Shown here piece after piece: positions 1 to 12,230 of a stretch of 64,000 bases of DNA. This DNA is from Nymphaea colorata (taxonomy: Eukaryota; Streptophyta; Magnoliopsida; Nymphaeales; Nymphaeaceae), in contig NC_045140.1 in the NCBI RefSeq assembly GCF_008831285.2, forward strand, positions 26,182,131-26,246,130, given 5' to 3'. The first letter of the stretch is position 1; each line of letters opens with the position of its first letter. The notes beneath the pieces are model-generated. The model saw only the letters and a program-made list of their open reading frames with translations, searched no databases and was not told where the DNA came from. The translations under genes were made by a program, and so were the position numbers.

Positions 1-428
1 ACAGATTTGCTTTAGTCGGCGACGAAACCCTATACGATTAGCCACACAAAATCTATATGAAGTTACTCATAAATGATCAAAGCCATAAATCTAGACCATG
101 CATGTTCGTTGATTCAACACTGGGAACACATTGAACCTGTGTCCTGATGGTGGCACACCTAAAACGACAAAAATGTATTGCAAGTGCAGTTTGTCGACTA
201 AAGCAGCATGCATAAGAAGGGACGTAACATGATGTTGCATAAATTGCGCTGCCCTTGTGGAGTGCAGAATGTAAACGTAATAATTGGAACAACGAATTCT
301 TCAACTGTAAAAGTTCTGGAATTCGAAGCAAAATGTCGCCTTACGGAACAAAAAAGGACGAGCGAGGTATGAAGCGAGAGAGGGAGGAGGGAGAAAGAGG
401 TCTTTAAGGTGTGAAAGGAGCACTCTTC

Positions 429-553
429 AGGCGAAGTGATGCCATTAAAGCAACTAAAGAGGGAGAAAGAAACTGTGAGTTTCTATTCTTAGGTGAAGTG
501 ATGCGGTTAAAGCAACTAACAGAGGGAGAAAGAAACTGTGAGTTTCTATTCTT
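429..553. repeat. Two-copy 62-63 bp tandem duplication
   Basis: The segment starting AGGCGAAGTGATGCC at 429 is repeated at 491 as AGGTGAAGTGATGCG. Both copies carry the same purine-rich core (GGGAGAAAGAAACTGTGAG). They differ by a few substitutions and one inserted base. The second copy is 63 bp, so the plus-strand frame reads through both, but nothing suggests that this frame is a gene. Confidence 0.9.
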
Positions 554-760
554 AAGGCTTCTGAGAAAGGAAAAACAAAAGGAAACTGAGGAGTTATCAG
601 GCCCATACTTAGCAAGGAGAAGTGGGCATGTCAAAATGGGGAAGAAAGCTCTCCACTTTTATCCACGCACACTACAATCCTGCAAAATCAGATGTCTCGT
701 CTGTGAGATTTTCTCTTTTTCCCCTTTATTTCTAACAAAATTTCTCTCTCCATCTCTTTT

Positions 761-777
761 ATATATATATATATATA
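761..777. repeat. Short (AT)n microsatellite
   Basis: About eight AT dinucleotides in an AT-rich stretch. It has no gene context. Confidence 0.9.
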
Positions 778-3700
778 GGACTATCCAATATCACTTAACT
801 CATTCATTAGAACCCTGTTGTCCTGTCACCATGGACAGTTGAGAGGAAAACAAAGTTAAAAAAGTGATTGGCATGACCTACAATTAGTTCACAGATTTTT
901 TTTCTTTGTTCACCTATCATTGATAGATGAGTAAGACAGCCCTTATGAGTGAGTTGGGCAACTATGTATAGAAGAGTCACCAAACATACATATATAATTA
1001 TAATGTGCCAAATGCTCGAGCGGTTCTTGGAACAAAGTGAAGTGTCTCTCAATTATTATTCTGCCAGGGATACCAATGAAAGGTTGATGTTCAATCCAAG
1101 TTTAATAATAAGAAGTTCCATATCCTTTACCGACGCGCATGATTCATGTGTTTCACTGGAACCAAGCACATTATATGTGGTGTTATCATCAAAGTGGTGA
1201 CAGATAAATGATTTAAGAATAGTACACATGCAGGCGGGCTGTTGGGACAAGTAGAAACTTTTTCCAAATTCGTGAAATCAAACTATGTGCTTCTCTTAAA
1301 GAGAAGGGAAATTCTTGAATCCCTGAACGGTTAAAATTCAGGGCATCAAAGCCATCATAATTTTCCCTTGGCGTGAGGACAAAGAAGAAGAGAAGATTGA
1401 AGAAAGGTCGGCGCTTATAAGTAAAGTGTGCACATAACCAACTTCGGAGCATAAGGTTCATGGGAACCTGGGCAGGCTATGGGTAGGTTTATATTTTTTA
1501 TTTTTAAATATGTTTAAAATATTTCAAAATTATTTTTTAACTGAAATTTTGCGTGGCTGATATCAATATAGACAACATTGGTCTCATCAACATGATACAC
1601 CTTTCCTGCTGGATGTTCCATTTTCTTGATAAAGTTAAAGCTTCATTAATTGAGAATCTCCAATTTAGCACACGTTAGATCTTCGTGTATGACACCTGCT
1701 CACCAACTGTTGGTAGAATCAGAACATTGAAGGCAGATAATTGGCCTTTCTGGTTCATTACGTAAGAATTGAATAGGGTAGCCGCATACGTATAATGAAG
1801 GAGCCGCTCCTTTACATGGCAACAAATTAAATTCTTTGAAAAGAATTTAAGAATTAGATTCAATATATTTCAACTAGATAGACAACTCTAGCATCAAGCA
1901 TATATATGCACACTTCCTAGGCAATCTTGAGAAGAGTATTGCTTAGTTTAAACATCAAATGTCTACATTTAATAGGAGAAGAAGGTTAGAAGAGAGATAA
2001 ATTAACTAAGCTGCAGCAGTCACAGTATAGAACTTTGGGAAGTTATATCTAATTTTCATATATCATTGCGGAGTCAAATTGGCAATTTCTTTTTGGCTTC
2101 AATGAGAGCGTTTTGAAGGAGATAAGAGTACGTTCGCATTTTATACCTGCATTTTTTTTGCTTTGGCTGTTTCTTATACATATTTTAAAAAAGGTGCTTC
2201 TGGTTCGTACGCTACTGCAGCCGCGCGACAGTGGCTGAGCAGCAAAGGACAAGCGACTGAAATGAAAGGTGGGTAGAAGAGGGAGAGAGCGGAGGGAAGA
2301 AGGGTCAAATATCGAGCTGCGTGGTGGCTGTAGAAAGAAGAAAGTGTGTAAGAGAAACGAAAGATCTGTCTGGTCCCAGGCAATGGCTGTCAGGCGAAGA
2401 AGTTGAAACTTGCAAGTGCTGTAAATAAATGGTAAAAATCTGTATCAAATCCTCCTCAAGAGGAAAGTGAAAAACGTATTTGTCCTCCGACTAAGAGCCT
2501 AGGAGTGGGGGTAGCCTTCTTGTCTCTTCTATCAAGGGCCTCCTTCTGTGTCCTAGCCTGTCAAGGATTTGTCTTTCTAACTTATTCAACCACTCCGGTT
2601 GATCATCAGCCAAATCACCGCAGAAGTGAATCTTGTTCTCTTCCTAATTGGGCTTAGTTGAATTTAAATGACCTATATATATAACTCTCATAACAAATTG
2701 ATAGAACGACATCATGATATTGGGAGAAAATGCAGTGGTATTTTACCAATTAAAATGAGAAACAAACACATTTTGCCCTGTTGTCATACACGGGATATAT
2801 ATGTATGCAACGTTCGGTGCGGTCATGTAACATCGAGATCTGGGCTTTGGCCGTCATCCTCAACCTTTTACCATTTCCTGTTCAATCCCCATGCCTGTTT
2901 CTATGAAGCTTATCTTTCCCCAAGATAATTAAGGAATAAACATCTTGGCAATCAGAAGGCTCAGGGATGCCCTTGCTTATTTTGGCCCATACTCATCAAC
3001 GTGCAATTAACCCATGTTATCGTCAGTAGGTGACAGGTCCAGTTGATTCACATCCTGCAAGTACATGAACAACCAGATGGACATGAATGACAGTCAGTAA
3101 ACTATATATACACGCACACACACACATGATTACGCACATTTGGTTCTAAAATGAAAAATGTAAAAACAGAAGGAAAATCAGATTCATCCATCAAGCTCTG
3201 CTTAGGAAAAGTCTATTATCGGTCCGACATATATATGCTTAATCTGTTAGTCACCTTGATTAACTAAAGATTCAGAATTTTAGACATTGACAACCAATAA
3301 CATTAAGATGAGAATAGCCTATGTTGGACGGCGCAACACATGAAAGTAGCGATAATTAATTTTTTCTTTTTCTGTTTTGCACAGTCAAAGGTAAGCCATC
3401 TTAAGTTGTGATGTTACGTACCGAAAAAGAGAACCCGAATTTACTTAGAGTCACTTTCCAGAGTTAGAAGGATGGATGGTGCTGTAAGTTTGTGGAACAG
3501 TAATCCGTATGAAATTGGATAACCAACGGCCATTTAATGCATGAAAGAGGAGAAACGTTAATTTTTTTTACTCCTCTGCGTCATCGTCTGAGTTATCAGA
3601 ACCAAACTGTTTTCGTGGGGTCTAATGTGCAGGAGGCAACAGTACGCTAGTGTCTCCTGGAAGGAGAAATTAGGAGGAAACAATAATAAATTCCAACCGG

Positions 3701-3972
3701 ATCACATTCTCCCACGCGGTGGTGCACAAAATTCTCTTGTCATCGCATTCTTTTACTTTATTTTCAGTTCACCTTTTTCCTTTTTAACCATCTTAACTAA
3801 ATTTGCTAAAAGTGCTTATCAGACACGAAGAGAGAAAATGGCAAACATGGTCTCCTATATCCTTCTTCACTGTACTACATGCGATATCAATCTGAGCAAC
3901 TCTCCCATACACTCAATCCCATCAGACCACAGTCTTTCTTGACAGAAGGTCGGCTTCCAGCCACTCTTCCCC

Positions 3973-4593
3973 ATGGATCTGATGATAAGGAAGAAATTGA
4001 GCTCAAAGGCAAAACACCCACTCTTGTTCTCCATCCCCATCTTCGTCTTCGCCGTTGCGTTGCTTTGTTCTGATAAATGTCATTGCACAGGTGAGAATCT
4101 TGAATGCTTCGTGCTCTTTACTTCAGTTCCTTTCTTTCATCTCTTGCTTTCTCATATGATTGAGATTTCTCATGTTGGTATTGCGTTTCCGTTATTATCT
4201 TTCAGATTCAAACAGTGCTGCTGGGAGGAAGAATGACTGTTATTCCATGGTTTGCCTTATCATTTTTCCCTATCGCTCCTTCAGTTCTGCTTTCTGTTTT
4301 TTTTTTCTTCTCAGTATATTTCGAGATTTTCCTCATGTAATCTGAAAATGATCATAATGATGTAGGATGAGATCGGATTGCAGGAGAATGAAGACGTAGA
4401 AGTTTCTTTGAGCAGCGAAAGAAGAAGCTTGAGTGGACCGGGGTCTTTTCCCCCTCGTTGCACATCAAGATGTGGGAACTGCTCACCATGTAAGCCTGTT
4501 CATGTTGCTGTTCCACCAGGCACACCTGTGACCACAGAATACTATCCTGAGGCTTGGCGATGCAAGTGTGGCAACAAACTATACATGCCTTAG
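3973..4593 (+). CDS. EPIDERMAL PATTERNING FACTOR-like secreted peptide (EPFL4/5/6 type)
   Basis: Three exons: 3973-4090, 4206-4249 and 4366-4593 (390 nt, 129 aa), with GT-AG introns of 115 and 116 bp. The start is ATG in CCATGG. Residues about 15-36 form a hydrophobic secretion signal (HPLLFSIPIFVFAVALLCS). Exon 2 is only 44 nt. The C-terminal 45 residues carry six cysteines (C86, C90, C93, C96, C120, C122) spaced C-x3-C-x2-C-x2-C...C-x-C, and end in EYYPEAWRCKCGNKLYMP, the hallmark of the EPFL4/EPFL5/EPFL6 (CHALLAH) group. From family knowledge, these are secreted, cleaved, disulphide-bonded peptides. They bind ERECTA-family LRR kinases, with or without the TMM co-receptor, and control stem and pedicel growth, stomatal spacing or tooth formation. 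All six cysteines are intact, so it looks functional. Which of EPFL4, 5 or 6 it matches cannot be settled by eye. Confidence 0.93.
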
Positions 4594-7500
4594 TCTCCAT
4601 TCTTCTCAAATCTGTCGGAGATAACTTCTGCTAATCTTATCCAACGCACCTGATGTAGACTCCATTAGGAGGAAATGACTGACTAAATTGCTGATTTTCT
4701 TCTTTTCGTTTTGGTGTGAGATATATGCTAATTGAGATATGTAGAACTATTAAAATCTTGTACAAGGATTTTTTTCTTTTCTTTTTTGAGTGGGTGACTT
4801 CTGTATCATCTGGGAAAAGAGTTTACAAGTTCCCCCGAATTAAACTTTTTAGATTGTAGTTTCAGGGGAATACCATTCTACTCCTTGTATCTGTAAATGT
4901 TGAGTACCGGAAAAGTTTTCCCTACTTCTCCACCGAGACCGAGTCATTTGAGGCAGTTCGTGTCTGCTCTATTATCGACCATGATCAGATGATGTTGCTC
5001 AATGTAATTCATCTAGTACAAGTTAAGTCTTTGACACGGTACCTGGTTAATATGCTAAAAATGAAAGACAGCAGAACTATATTGCTCAAAAATCTGATTC
5101 ATGTGAATTTCGCGTAAGCACTGTTACTTAGTAAGTTAGTATTTTGTTTATCAGTTTCTCCAACGTGGATAAAGTTCATTGTGCATCAGAAGATGATTGA
5201 AGTAGTCATGTACATCATTGGATTCTTTTTGTCTGGCAAAGGCCACTCCATGGGGGAAATTCCATTTGGCTGCAAATAATAATTATGTCCTCTTGGTTGC
5301 TCGACTCACTGACAAGGCTATCATTACGCTTTACGATCGGTAATTGAAAGAATAGAATTCCACCCCACATTAAGGTAATATATCAGTCTTTGAAGCCCAA
5401 CAATGTGAACCTGCAGGCATTAATGTTTTCTTGTTGTCATATTGTCAAAAAAAACCTGTGGTGACAGCATCAACTCTAAATCATAAGATGTGAAAGTTGT
5501 ATAGCTGGCGCCACACTAATAATCGTGAAAAGAAAAAAGGAGAAGTGCATTAGTGACAGGTGTTCTTCTTTTTCCTGCAGAGCAAGGAATTATTTTATGA
5601 TAAATGCCGAATTAATACAATTGGTAGCAGACAAACTAAAGATCAATGGGGACATCATGCCTTGTGATATGCGAGTGGAAGTACCTTGTGGAAGCATAAT
5701 GCATCCATAGATCTACTGATGCAGAGCGAAAGTAGACCCAAATCTTGTAATTGGATCTAAACAAGTTTAAATGCTTGTGAATGGATCCAGATCGACATCC
5801 ATCTCTTTCTTTATATAAAGAGACGTAGGTTCATTTTGAAAATGGTTGAAAAAGTTGAAAAGAAATACAAGCTTCTTGTTAGTTTTCTTGTGTTCTTCTT
5901 TTAGTCTTGTCATTTGCTTGAGTTGTAGTTAGTTTTAAACATAGTTTCTTTTTATAGTTTAGTTGTGAATGTAGATGGGTTAAGATTCGTTAATCTTATT
6001 CTGTCTTGCATTATCTACTCCTTGTGGCCCTGCAGTTTTTGCCCCTTTCAACACCATGAGTTGGGGAGTAAGGTGGTGAGCCATGGGTACTGATTTTGGA
6101 AAGAAAAGGTTCACATGCTTAGTTCTGCATGCAAGGAATCTTTAATGGCGGTGGTCCCTTTGTACCCTGATAGAGATCTCTCTACGAGTACATGTATCTA
6201 GGGCCTCATGTGAGACTTGACGTTGAAGTGAGACATCAATAGCCTTCTCTACTCCCAAATTCAAGAACTGATCAGGGCATCCCATTTGGAGCAGGCTTCT
6301 TGAATTTCAATTTCCTTCAAGGGCAAAGCTAGCCAGCTAGCTGCCTCATTCAACTGGACCCTACATACGATCCAATGAAGCAAAAAATGGATCTGGATCT
6401 AGCAAGGTGGGGTGTTGGCATTGTATCCCGGATCAAGGTAAATCGGATCTTGAAAATAAAAGGGTGGAGGGGCAGACTCCAGAAAATAAGTCTCCTCGCA
6501 CAACTACGTACTGATTCCGGATCTGACAATGGCTGAAAAGGCAGATCGAAATATTAAAAAAGGACACCCTTCTCGCTGGGGTCCAAGCAAGAAATGCATT
6601 GGTCAGATTCAAAGGTGCAGGTACGATCGGGTCAGCCTCTGGCCCCTCCAACTCCAACCCCATTGGCTTCCGGTCTCAGACCATATACTTAGACTCATTG
6701 CTTTGACTGGCAATTAGTTAGCAACTATAAGACCCACTTTCAGAATCTTGACTTCTTCTTCACTTTGATTTGTCGTTTCATTTGAGGATGATTTGGCCAC
6801 TTCTAGTTGTTCATTCAGTGGAATAATCTACTTCTATATACTATGCAGTTCATCTGAAAGGACCCACATGCCAGCAGCAGCACATGCATGTACATTGAGA
6901 CCAGCATTTACTCTGTTCGCATCATTAAACGTTTTTTCTCAAGTTGCAAGAGATCGTTGTCTTTTCCTCTCTCTGTAATGCATGCTATACTGTATTTCAT
7001 GTCGGCAGTAGATGTTGATCCATAGCCACTTAACCATCCAAACATGAAATCTATAACAACTGACATGTGGTTGTTAATTTTCTTTCTGGAATAGGATGCC
7101 AAAGAGAACTGTAATTTACCAGCCATTTTAAATGGTATGATGTTGCCTGAATTTTTTTTTTCCGCGTATACCTTGCCAACAACAAGGTGGGCAACAGACA
7201 ATCCACTTTCTCGATCGCTGACATTCTCCATTGCTATTTTCCTCACGTATTAAACTTGTCTCACCGTACTCCTGAATCATAAATTAATGTTCGAGTCATC
7301 CGTGTTAAACAAATAGAAATATCATTGTCATTGAGCAGGCCTGCGGTACGTTACAGTCCATCATGCATGTTGGACTTGAAAATCCATCGAATTAATAAAT
7401 TTATACTGTTGCAGTAAAGACGTTAATATTGTTCGTAAATTCGTACGAGGGTAACATGCTAAGCTTCAGGCTTTTTGCCGAAAGGTCTCATTCTTTCTCT

Positions 7501-8509
7501 TTTTACGTGTTGGCTGACTCTCGTAGAAAAATAGGTGGGATATACATGGAAAATTATGTTCTCCATATGAAAAATTTTGCCGAAGCGGCACCATTTCTGC
7601 ATAGCGGTGGCGAGATTGGTGTTGTAGCACATTGATCTGCAGATCGTCTATTAATTCATCGGTTTTTAGATGTTATTCATCTTGAAAATGCAGGCACCCA
7701 CATCCTTGTAAGTGGTTAAAAAACACACCAATGATAGGGCTACGTACTTCAGTAGAATCTACAAAGATCTTCAATCAGAAACTTTTGGGTGGCTGCGGGT
7801 ATTGATTTTAGATGTTTGTTTTCAAAATGTGCATCACCTCAAATGTCATGCATGTTTGCTGAATCATATCAACTACTTAACAATGCTGGTTAGGTAGATT
7901 CACCATCAGGCACTAGATGACAGATATATGTACGAGTTGTCCTTAATAAAAGAAAATCCTTGAAATCATTTCAACCATGTAAATATCAAATGTCTTTAAC
8001 TTTTTACTGTGGTTGGACTGCCTCTAATGAAAGAAAGCCGCTTCTTTTCCTGCAAGACATTTTCGTTTGGTCTTAGAGAGGTTGCCCGGCACGAAAGAGC
8101 ATGTGCAGGAACAGAGCTTCAACAAGCGGTCATTACTCTGTTGAGGAAGCAAATCTAATGAGACAAACATATTTGTTAGATTTCGCTTTTCAGCCACAAG
8201 GTCACTGCAACAGTGTTCAAAGCTATTCTCTCGCAACGTGCACTCCCTCTGCCTAGCCACTTTTGTATACGAAGGTCAACTCAGATTCAGTACAGGAAGA
8301 AACCAAGCGAGCCCGGCACTTTTGCTACGTACCCAATGCAAAAGCCAACGAGACAAGAATCACGGAGATGGAAGAAGACCCACATCGGAAAGTGATCTAC
8401 AGAACGAAATCCGATTAATGTTCGATGAGCATTTCTAAAAATATGCATTGTGCCCACCACTTCCAACAACAACAGAACTACAAAAGGACTGTCCCCCTCC
8501 GGACCCTTT
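4594..8509. other. Intergenic region between the convergent EPFL and LRR-kinase genes
   Basis: The two flanking genes point toward each other, so both ends are probably 3' UTR. The rest is AT-rich with no recognisable gene, transposon or RNA gene. The longest open frames (about 60-110 codons) resemble no family and change strand at random. A small perfect inverted repeat at 6257-6307 is listed separately. Confidence 0.6.
6257..6307. repeat. Short perfect inverted repeat (11-bp arms)
   Basis: AAATTCAAGAA at 6257-6267 pairs perfectly with TTCTTGAATTT at 6297-6307 across a 29-nt loop. The arms do not extend further. It is too short to be a plant miRNA precursor by itself and may be chance. Confidence 0.5.
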
Positions 8510-11500
8510 CTAGCAGATGGTGGAGGAGGAGGAGGTGGAGGAGATGCAGTGGGAAGAGGCGAAGCTGATGCTGGCGTCTCCAGCAAGATAGCGCTTGAGC
8601 CGCTCCAGATCGTCGGCGGCGTCCATCATGGTGGGGCGAGCTGCTGGAGAATGTTGGGTGCAGAGGAGGCCTAGCTCCATCAGCTCCATAACGCCACATT
8701 CCCACGTCCTCCTGCAATTGTGGGCTTTTCGTTGCTGGGGGTCACCATGATGGTGCCCGTGCAGACTCTCGAACCCTCCTGTTGACAGTAGTGCTGGGTC
8801 CAGCACGTCCTCGATGAGGCCGTGGTAGTGGTGCCGCTTCACCCACTCTTGAAGGCTCAGCCCGCCGGAGAACATCTCGTCCGTGGGCTTCCTTCTGGTC
8901 ACCACCTCCAGCACCAAGATCCCGAAGCTGAACACATCCCCCTTCGTGGCCGCACCCTTGCCCATACCATACTCTGCCCGTTGACATGGTCAGTAAATCT
9001 CAGTTCTCCAATTTTTACAGTTGCTGCATGCAAAGGTAATAAGACTAAAAACTAACCGAAGAATTATGAAAAGAAGGCCGGCCGCCAGTACTGGATTTTA
9101 TTTTTTTCAGATGTTTTGAGAATGACGATTTAGAGATCATTACTCAGACTGGTAGGCTTGATTTTACATGGATATGATCTGAAAGGGTCAAAAGAGCTTC
9201 TGATTTCAGTAATTATTTGCTCCGGATTCGTATGGTACAGATGACAAGAATATGATATATACTACTTGCGAAAGGATTGTCTTATTTGAAAATTGAATCC
9301 TCTGACATATTAGAGATCATTAAATCCAGATAGATAACAAATAGATAACAGAAAGGATAATTTTCCTACATTTTAACAGGAAGACCAATAAAACAGGAAG
9401 CTGTTTATCACCATCGAGTAACGTAGTTCAGAATAACAGTGCAGATGCACACACTAAGACGGTGTATCTGTGTTTGGTCGTTTAGTATTTTCTTAATTGA
9501 TATCCGCCTGTCCTGATAAGCATGTCTATTTATAATGTGAATCTAACGAAGCGACAAGAAAAGGAAACCTGAAGTACCTGGGGGAATATAGCCAAGAGAG
9601 CCTATGACAAAATTGGCTGTGGAATTCGGCAAGGTATCTGATGTGGTGGCGGCTCCTTCTCCGATGCTCGTGATCAACCTAGCGATGCCAAAATCAGATA
9701 CAAGGGCAGTCATTTCATCGTTGAGAAGGATGTTGCTGGGCTTCAGGTCACAGTGGATGACCTTAACAGGGGAATGATGGTGCAAGTAGGCTATGCCCTC
9801 TGCTACGTCACTGCATATATTCACTCTCTGTATCAAGCTCAAGTCTGAGCTTGGATGCAGATGACTCTCCAAATTCCCTTTAGCCATGAAGGGAAGAACC
9901 AAAGCCTTGAAATCAGGCTGGCTACAAGCTGTAATTATCCTCATCAGATTCCTGTGTCTGATATTCCTTAGGACTTGGCACTCCCTGTTAAAACTCTTGC
10001 TCGAGTTCTTACCTTGCGTCTTCAAGACCTTTATAGCTACTTCTCTTCCATCCTTCAACTCTGCTCTGTAAACCTCTCCATAACTCCCTGTTCCAATCAA
10101 TCTCCTTGAATCAAAGGAGCTGGTTGCTTCTAAAATTTCAGCATAAGTAATTCTTGGATATTTTGACTCCAGTGGCTGTGGTAAGTTACACCCGACTTCA
10201 ATTCTGTCTCTTGCTATGAAGACAGCCTTCTTCAGCAAAGAACAGCAAACAGAACAACAAATTGTCGTCACGAAGAACGTTGCAGAAGCAGATGTGGCCA
10301 GCATTAGAGCAAAAATTTTCTTGCTGAGAAAGGGGAAATCCTGTCGTTTGTTCTTTGGGCAACGCAGTAGCCCTGAGATCGATCCACAGAGCAGAGGGTT
10401 GTGAAGAAATGAGGTAATATCTAGTGATTCAAACGGACCACCGCTTGGCACCATGTTTGTGAGGTTGTTATAGGAGACATTCAATAGCCGTAGGCTTGTG
10501 CACTTCTGTAGAGAAACTGGTATGTCACCGGTCAAGAGATTGAAAGACAGATCTAAGGAGAGGAGATTCTGCATTGTGCCGATAGACGCTGGGATTGGAC
10601 CATCTAGCAAATTGTGAGAAAAATTGATTGATTGAGCTCCTACACAGTACGCCAACTGTGAAATTATATTGCCGGAGAGATTATTGTATGATAGATCAAT
10701 CTCTTGGACCTTGTCCATCTTGCTGATCTCAACAGGAATAGGCCCGTCCAGAAGGTTGTGGGAGAGATTTAAGTATATCTTTAGCTCGTTCAATCCTCGA
10801 ACCTCCAGTGGAATCCCTCCAGTAAGCCTGTTACGGGACAAGTCCAAGGTCTCCAAGTTCACACACTTGCCAAGAGTTGCAGGTATTGGTCCTGACAGTT
10901 GATTCCCATGAAGGTAGAGCATCCTTAACTGTGTTAGATTTGACAGAGCTTCTGGAATCTCCCCCGTAAGCATGTTTCTAGACAAATCCAGCAGGCCAAG
11001 ATGTTTCATCGCTCCCATTGTCTCCGGAATTGTGCCAGTGAAGTTATTGTCAGACAAAAGCAGCCTTTCTAGGTTTTCCATTGCGCCAATTTCTTTAGGA
11101 ATCGCTCCATGAAGCAGGTTACTTGACAAGTTCAACAGTGTCAGGTTGGTGAGCATTGATATGCTAGGAGACAGCTCTCCTGTCAACTGGTTCTCGCCTA
11201 GCTGGAGTTGAGTTAGAGAAATTGGAAGAAGGAGACCAATAGTAGCCGGAAGTTCGCCCCGGAATCCGATGCCAGTTAGCTCCAATTCTCTGAGGTTGAC
11301 GCACTTCCTGAGTCCGGTAAAGAACGGAGCGAGATTGGTATTTTTCTCGCTGCTTCTAAAATTGTTGTAAGACAGATGCAGATATTCAAGGCTCCTAGCT
11401 CTACAGAACATATCTGCTGACAACTCCCCACAGAAGTCATTGTTCTCAATATCCAACCCATTGAGACAAGTACAATTCCTCAAGGAGGCAGGAAGTTCTC

Positions 11501-12164
11501 CAGTTAAGAGGTTGTCATACAAATTGAGATTCGCCAACACCGGTAAGCTGTTCCCAATTTCCGGCGGGATGGTGCCATGGAATTTGTTTCCTGAGAGGTC
11601 TAAATACTGCAAGCGAGTGCAATTACGAAACAGAAATCGGGGTATCTCCCCTGAGAAATGGTTGTTAGCCAGAGATATGTAGGTGAGGCCAGACAGGCTG
11701 GAGAGATCAGGAACTCGGTGCTGGAGCTGGTTGCCTTCAAGGCTAAGTTGCTTCAGACTTTTGAGGTCAGACATGGGGTAAGGGATGACGCCATGAAGTT
11801 CATTCTCAGAGAGAACAAGGGTGACAAGGGCAGAGAGGTTGGAGATCAAGGGCGAGATGGTGCCCCGCAGACCTTTGCGATTCAGTGTGAGGTTAACAAC
11901 TCTTTTCCGAAGCATGATGTCCTGACAAGTGACACCAATCCAATTACAGATTGATGAAGCATCTTGGTCATCTGTGAATGTCCAATTGGACAAAACGTTT
12001 GTTTCAGAGAAGGTGCTGGCCTTGAATGCAAGGAGAGCTGCTCTATCGGTAAACAGATCATCATGGTGGCTGCAGTGGTGGTTTTGACAGTAGCCCAGAG
12101 AGAATGTAAAGTGGTGGAAGGAAAGGAGGAGAAGCAAATGGCTTATGATGAGTGTAAGAGGCAT
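8510..12164 (-). CDS. LRR receptor-like serine/threonine kinase, non-RD (At2g24130-like)
   Basis: Two exons, 12164-9578 and 8973-8510, with a 604-bp GT-AG intron that splits the codon for the Glu of the PPE motif; 1016 aa. The start is the first in-frame ATG; the frame stays open upstream to a GTG at 12200. Order of parts: signal peptide (about 1-26), LRRNT ending CNWIGVTC (about 73-80), some 20 LRRs (about 88-580), transmembrane segment (about 617-641), then kinase. Kinase landmarks are the loop GTGSYGEV (691-698), VAIK with K712, HCDLKPSN (804-811, catalytic D806), DFG (824-826) and PPE (861-863). Exon 2 supplies the C-lobe and a Ser-rich tail. Cys stands where RD kinases have Arg, so this is a non-RD kinase. 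In plants that class is enriched in pattern-recognition receptors. It should sit in the plasma membrane with LRRs outside. All kinase residues are present, so I judge it intact. The ligand is unknown. The tail is encoded by GGA/TCC-rich DNA. Confidence 0.95.
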
Positions 12165-12186
12165 TGCTGATCTTGGTAAGAGCCAT
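12061..12186 (-). other. Upstream ORF overlapping the LRR-kinase start
   Basis: An ATG at 12186, 22 nt before the kinase ATG and out of frame with it, opens 41 codons and ends at a TGA at 12061-12063, inside the kinase coding region. If the transcript starts upstream of 12186, ribosomes using this ATG would bypass the kinase start. The ATG has G at +4 but no purine at -3, so it is a moderate to weak start. The peptide is unlikely to be functional; any role would be translational damping. Confidence 0.45.
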
Positions 12187-12222
12187 GAATGAGTGAGCAC
12201 GAAAACTGAAAAATGTTGAGAT

Positions 12223-12230
12223 CTTTATAT
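12223..12230 (-). promoter_or_regulatory. TATA-box-like element of the LRR-kinase gene
   Basis: ATATAAAG on the minus strand lies 59 nt before the kinase ATG at 12164. At usual TATA-to-start spacing, transcription would begin near 12195-12200, giving a leader of about 30-36 nt. This supports 12164 as the translation start and argues against a longer N-terminus. It would leave the upstream ATG at 12186 just inside the leader. Confidence 0.5.

Larger units (their letters stand above)
1..3972. other. Non-coding flank upstream of the EPFL gene
   Basis: AT-rich DNA in which I recognise no gene. The open frames here are short, mostly lack an ATG and match no family I know. It holds a 62-bp tandem duplication and a TA microsatellite, listed separately. 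The last few hundred bases before 3973 are presumably promoter and 5' leader of the EPFL gene, but I could not assign a TATA box with confidence. Confidence 0.6.

Noticed and set aside
411-842. 143-codon plus-strand open frame
   Set aside because: It is sustained by the 62-63 bp purine-rich tandem duplication, then runs into AT-rich sequence. The first codon is not ATG and no family is recognisable.
6257-6307. Inverted repeat as a possible miRNA precursor
   Set aside because: The 11-bp arms are too short, and the arm sequences match no plant miRNA I know.
8287-8674. Pro-rich and Gly-rich open frames near the end of the LRR-kinase gene
   Set aside because: They arise from the GGAGGA/TCCTCC codons of the kinase's Ser-rich C-terminal tail and its 3' flank.
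3973-12164. EPFL peptide and neighbouring LRR kinase as a ligand-receptor gene pair
   Set aside because: EPFL peptides are known to act on ERECTA-family kinases. The kinase here is a non-RD At2g24130-like type, so adjacency alone does not support pairing.
12165-12200. N-terminal extension of the LRR kinase to 12200
   Set aside because: The codon at 12200 is GTG. The first in-frame ATG is 12164, and the TATA-like box fits that start.
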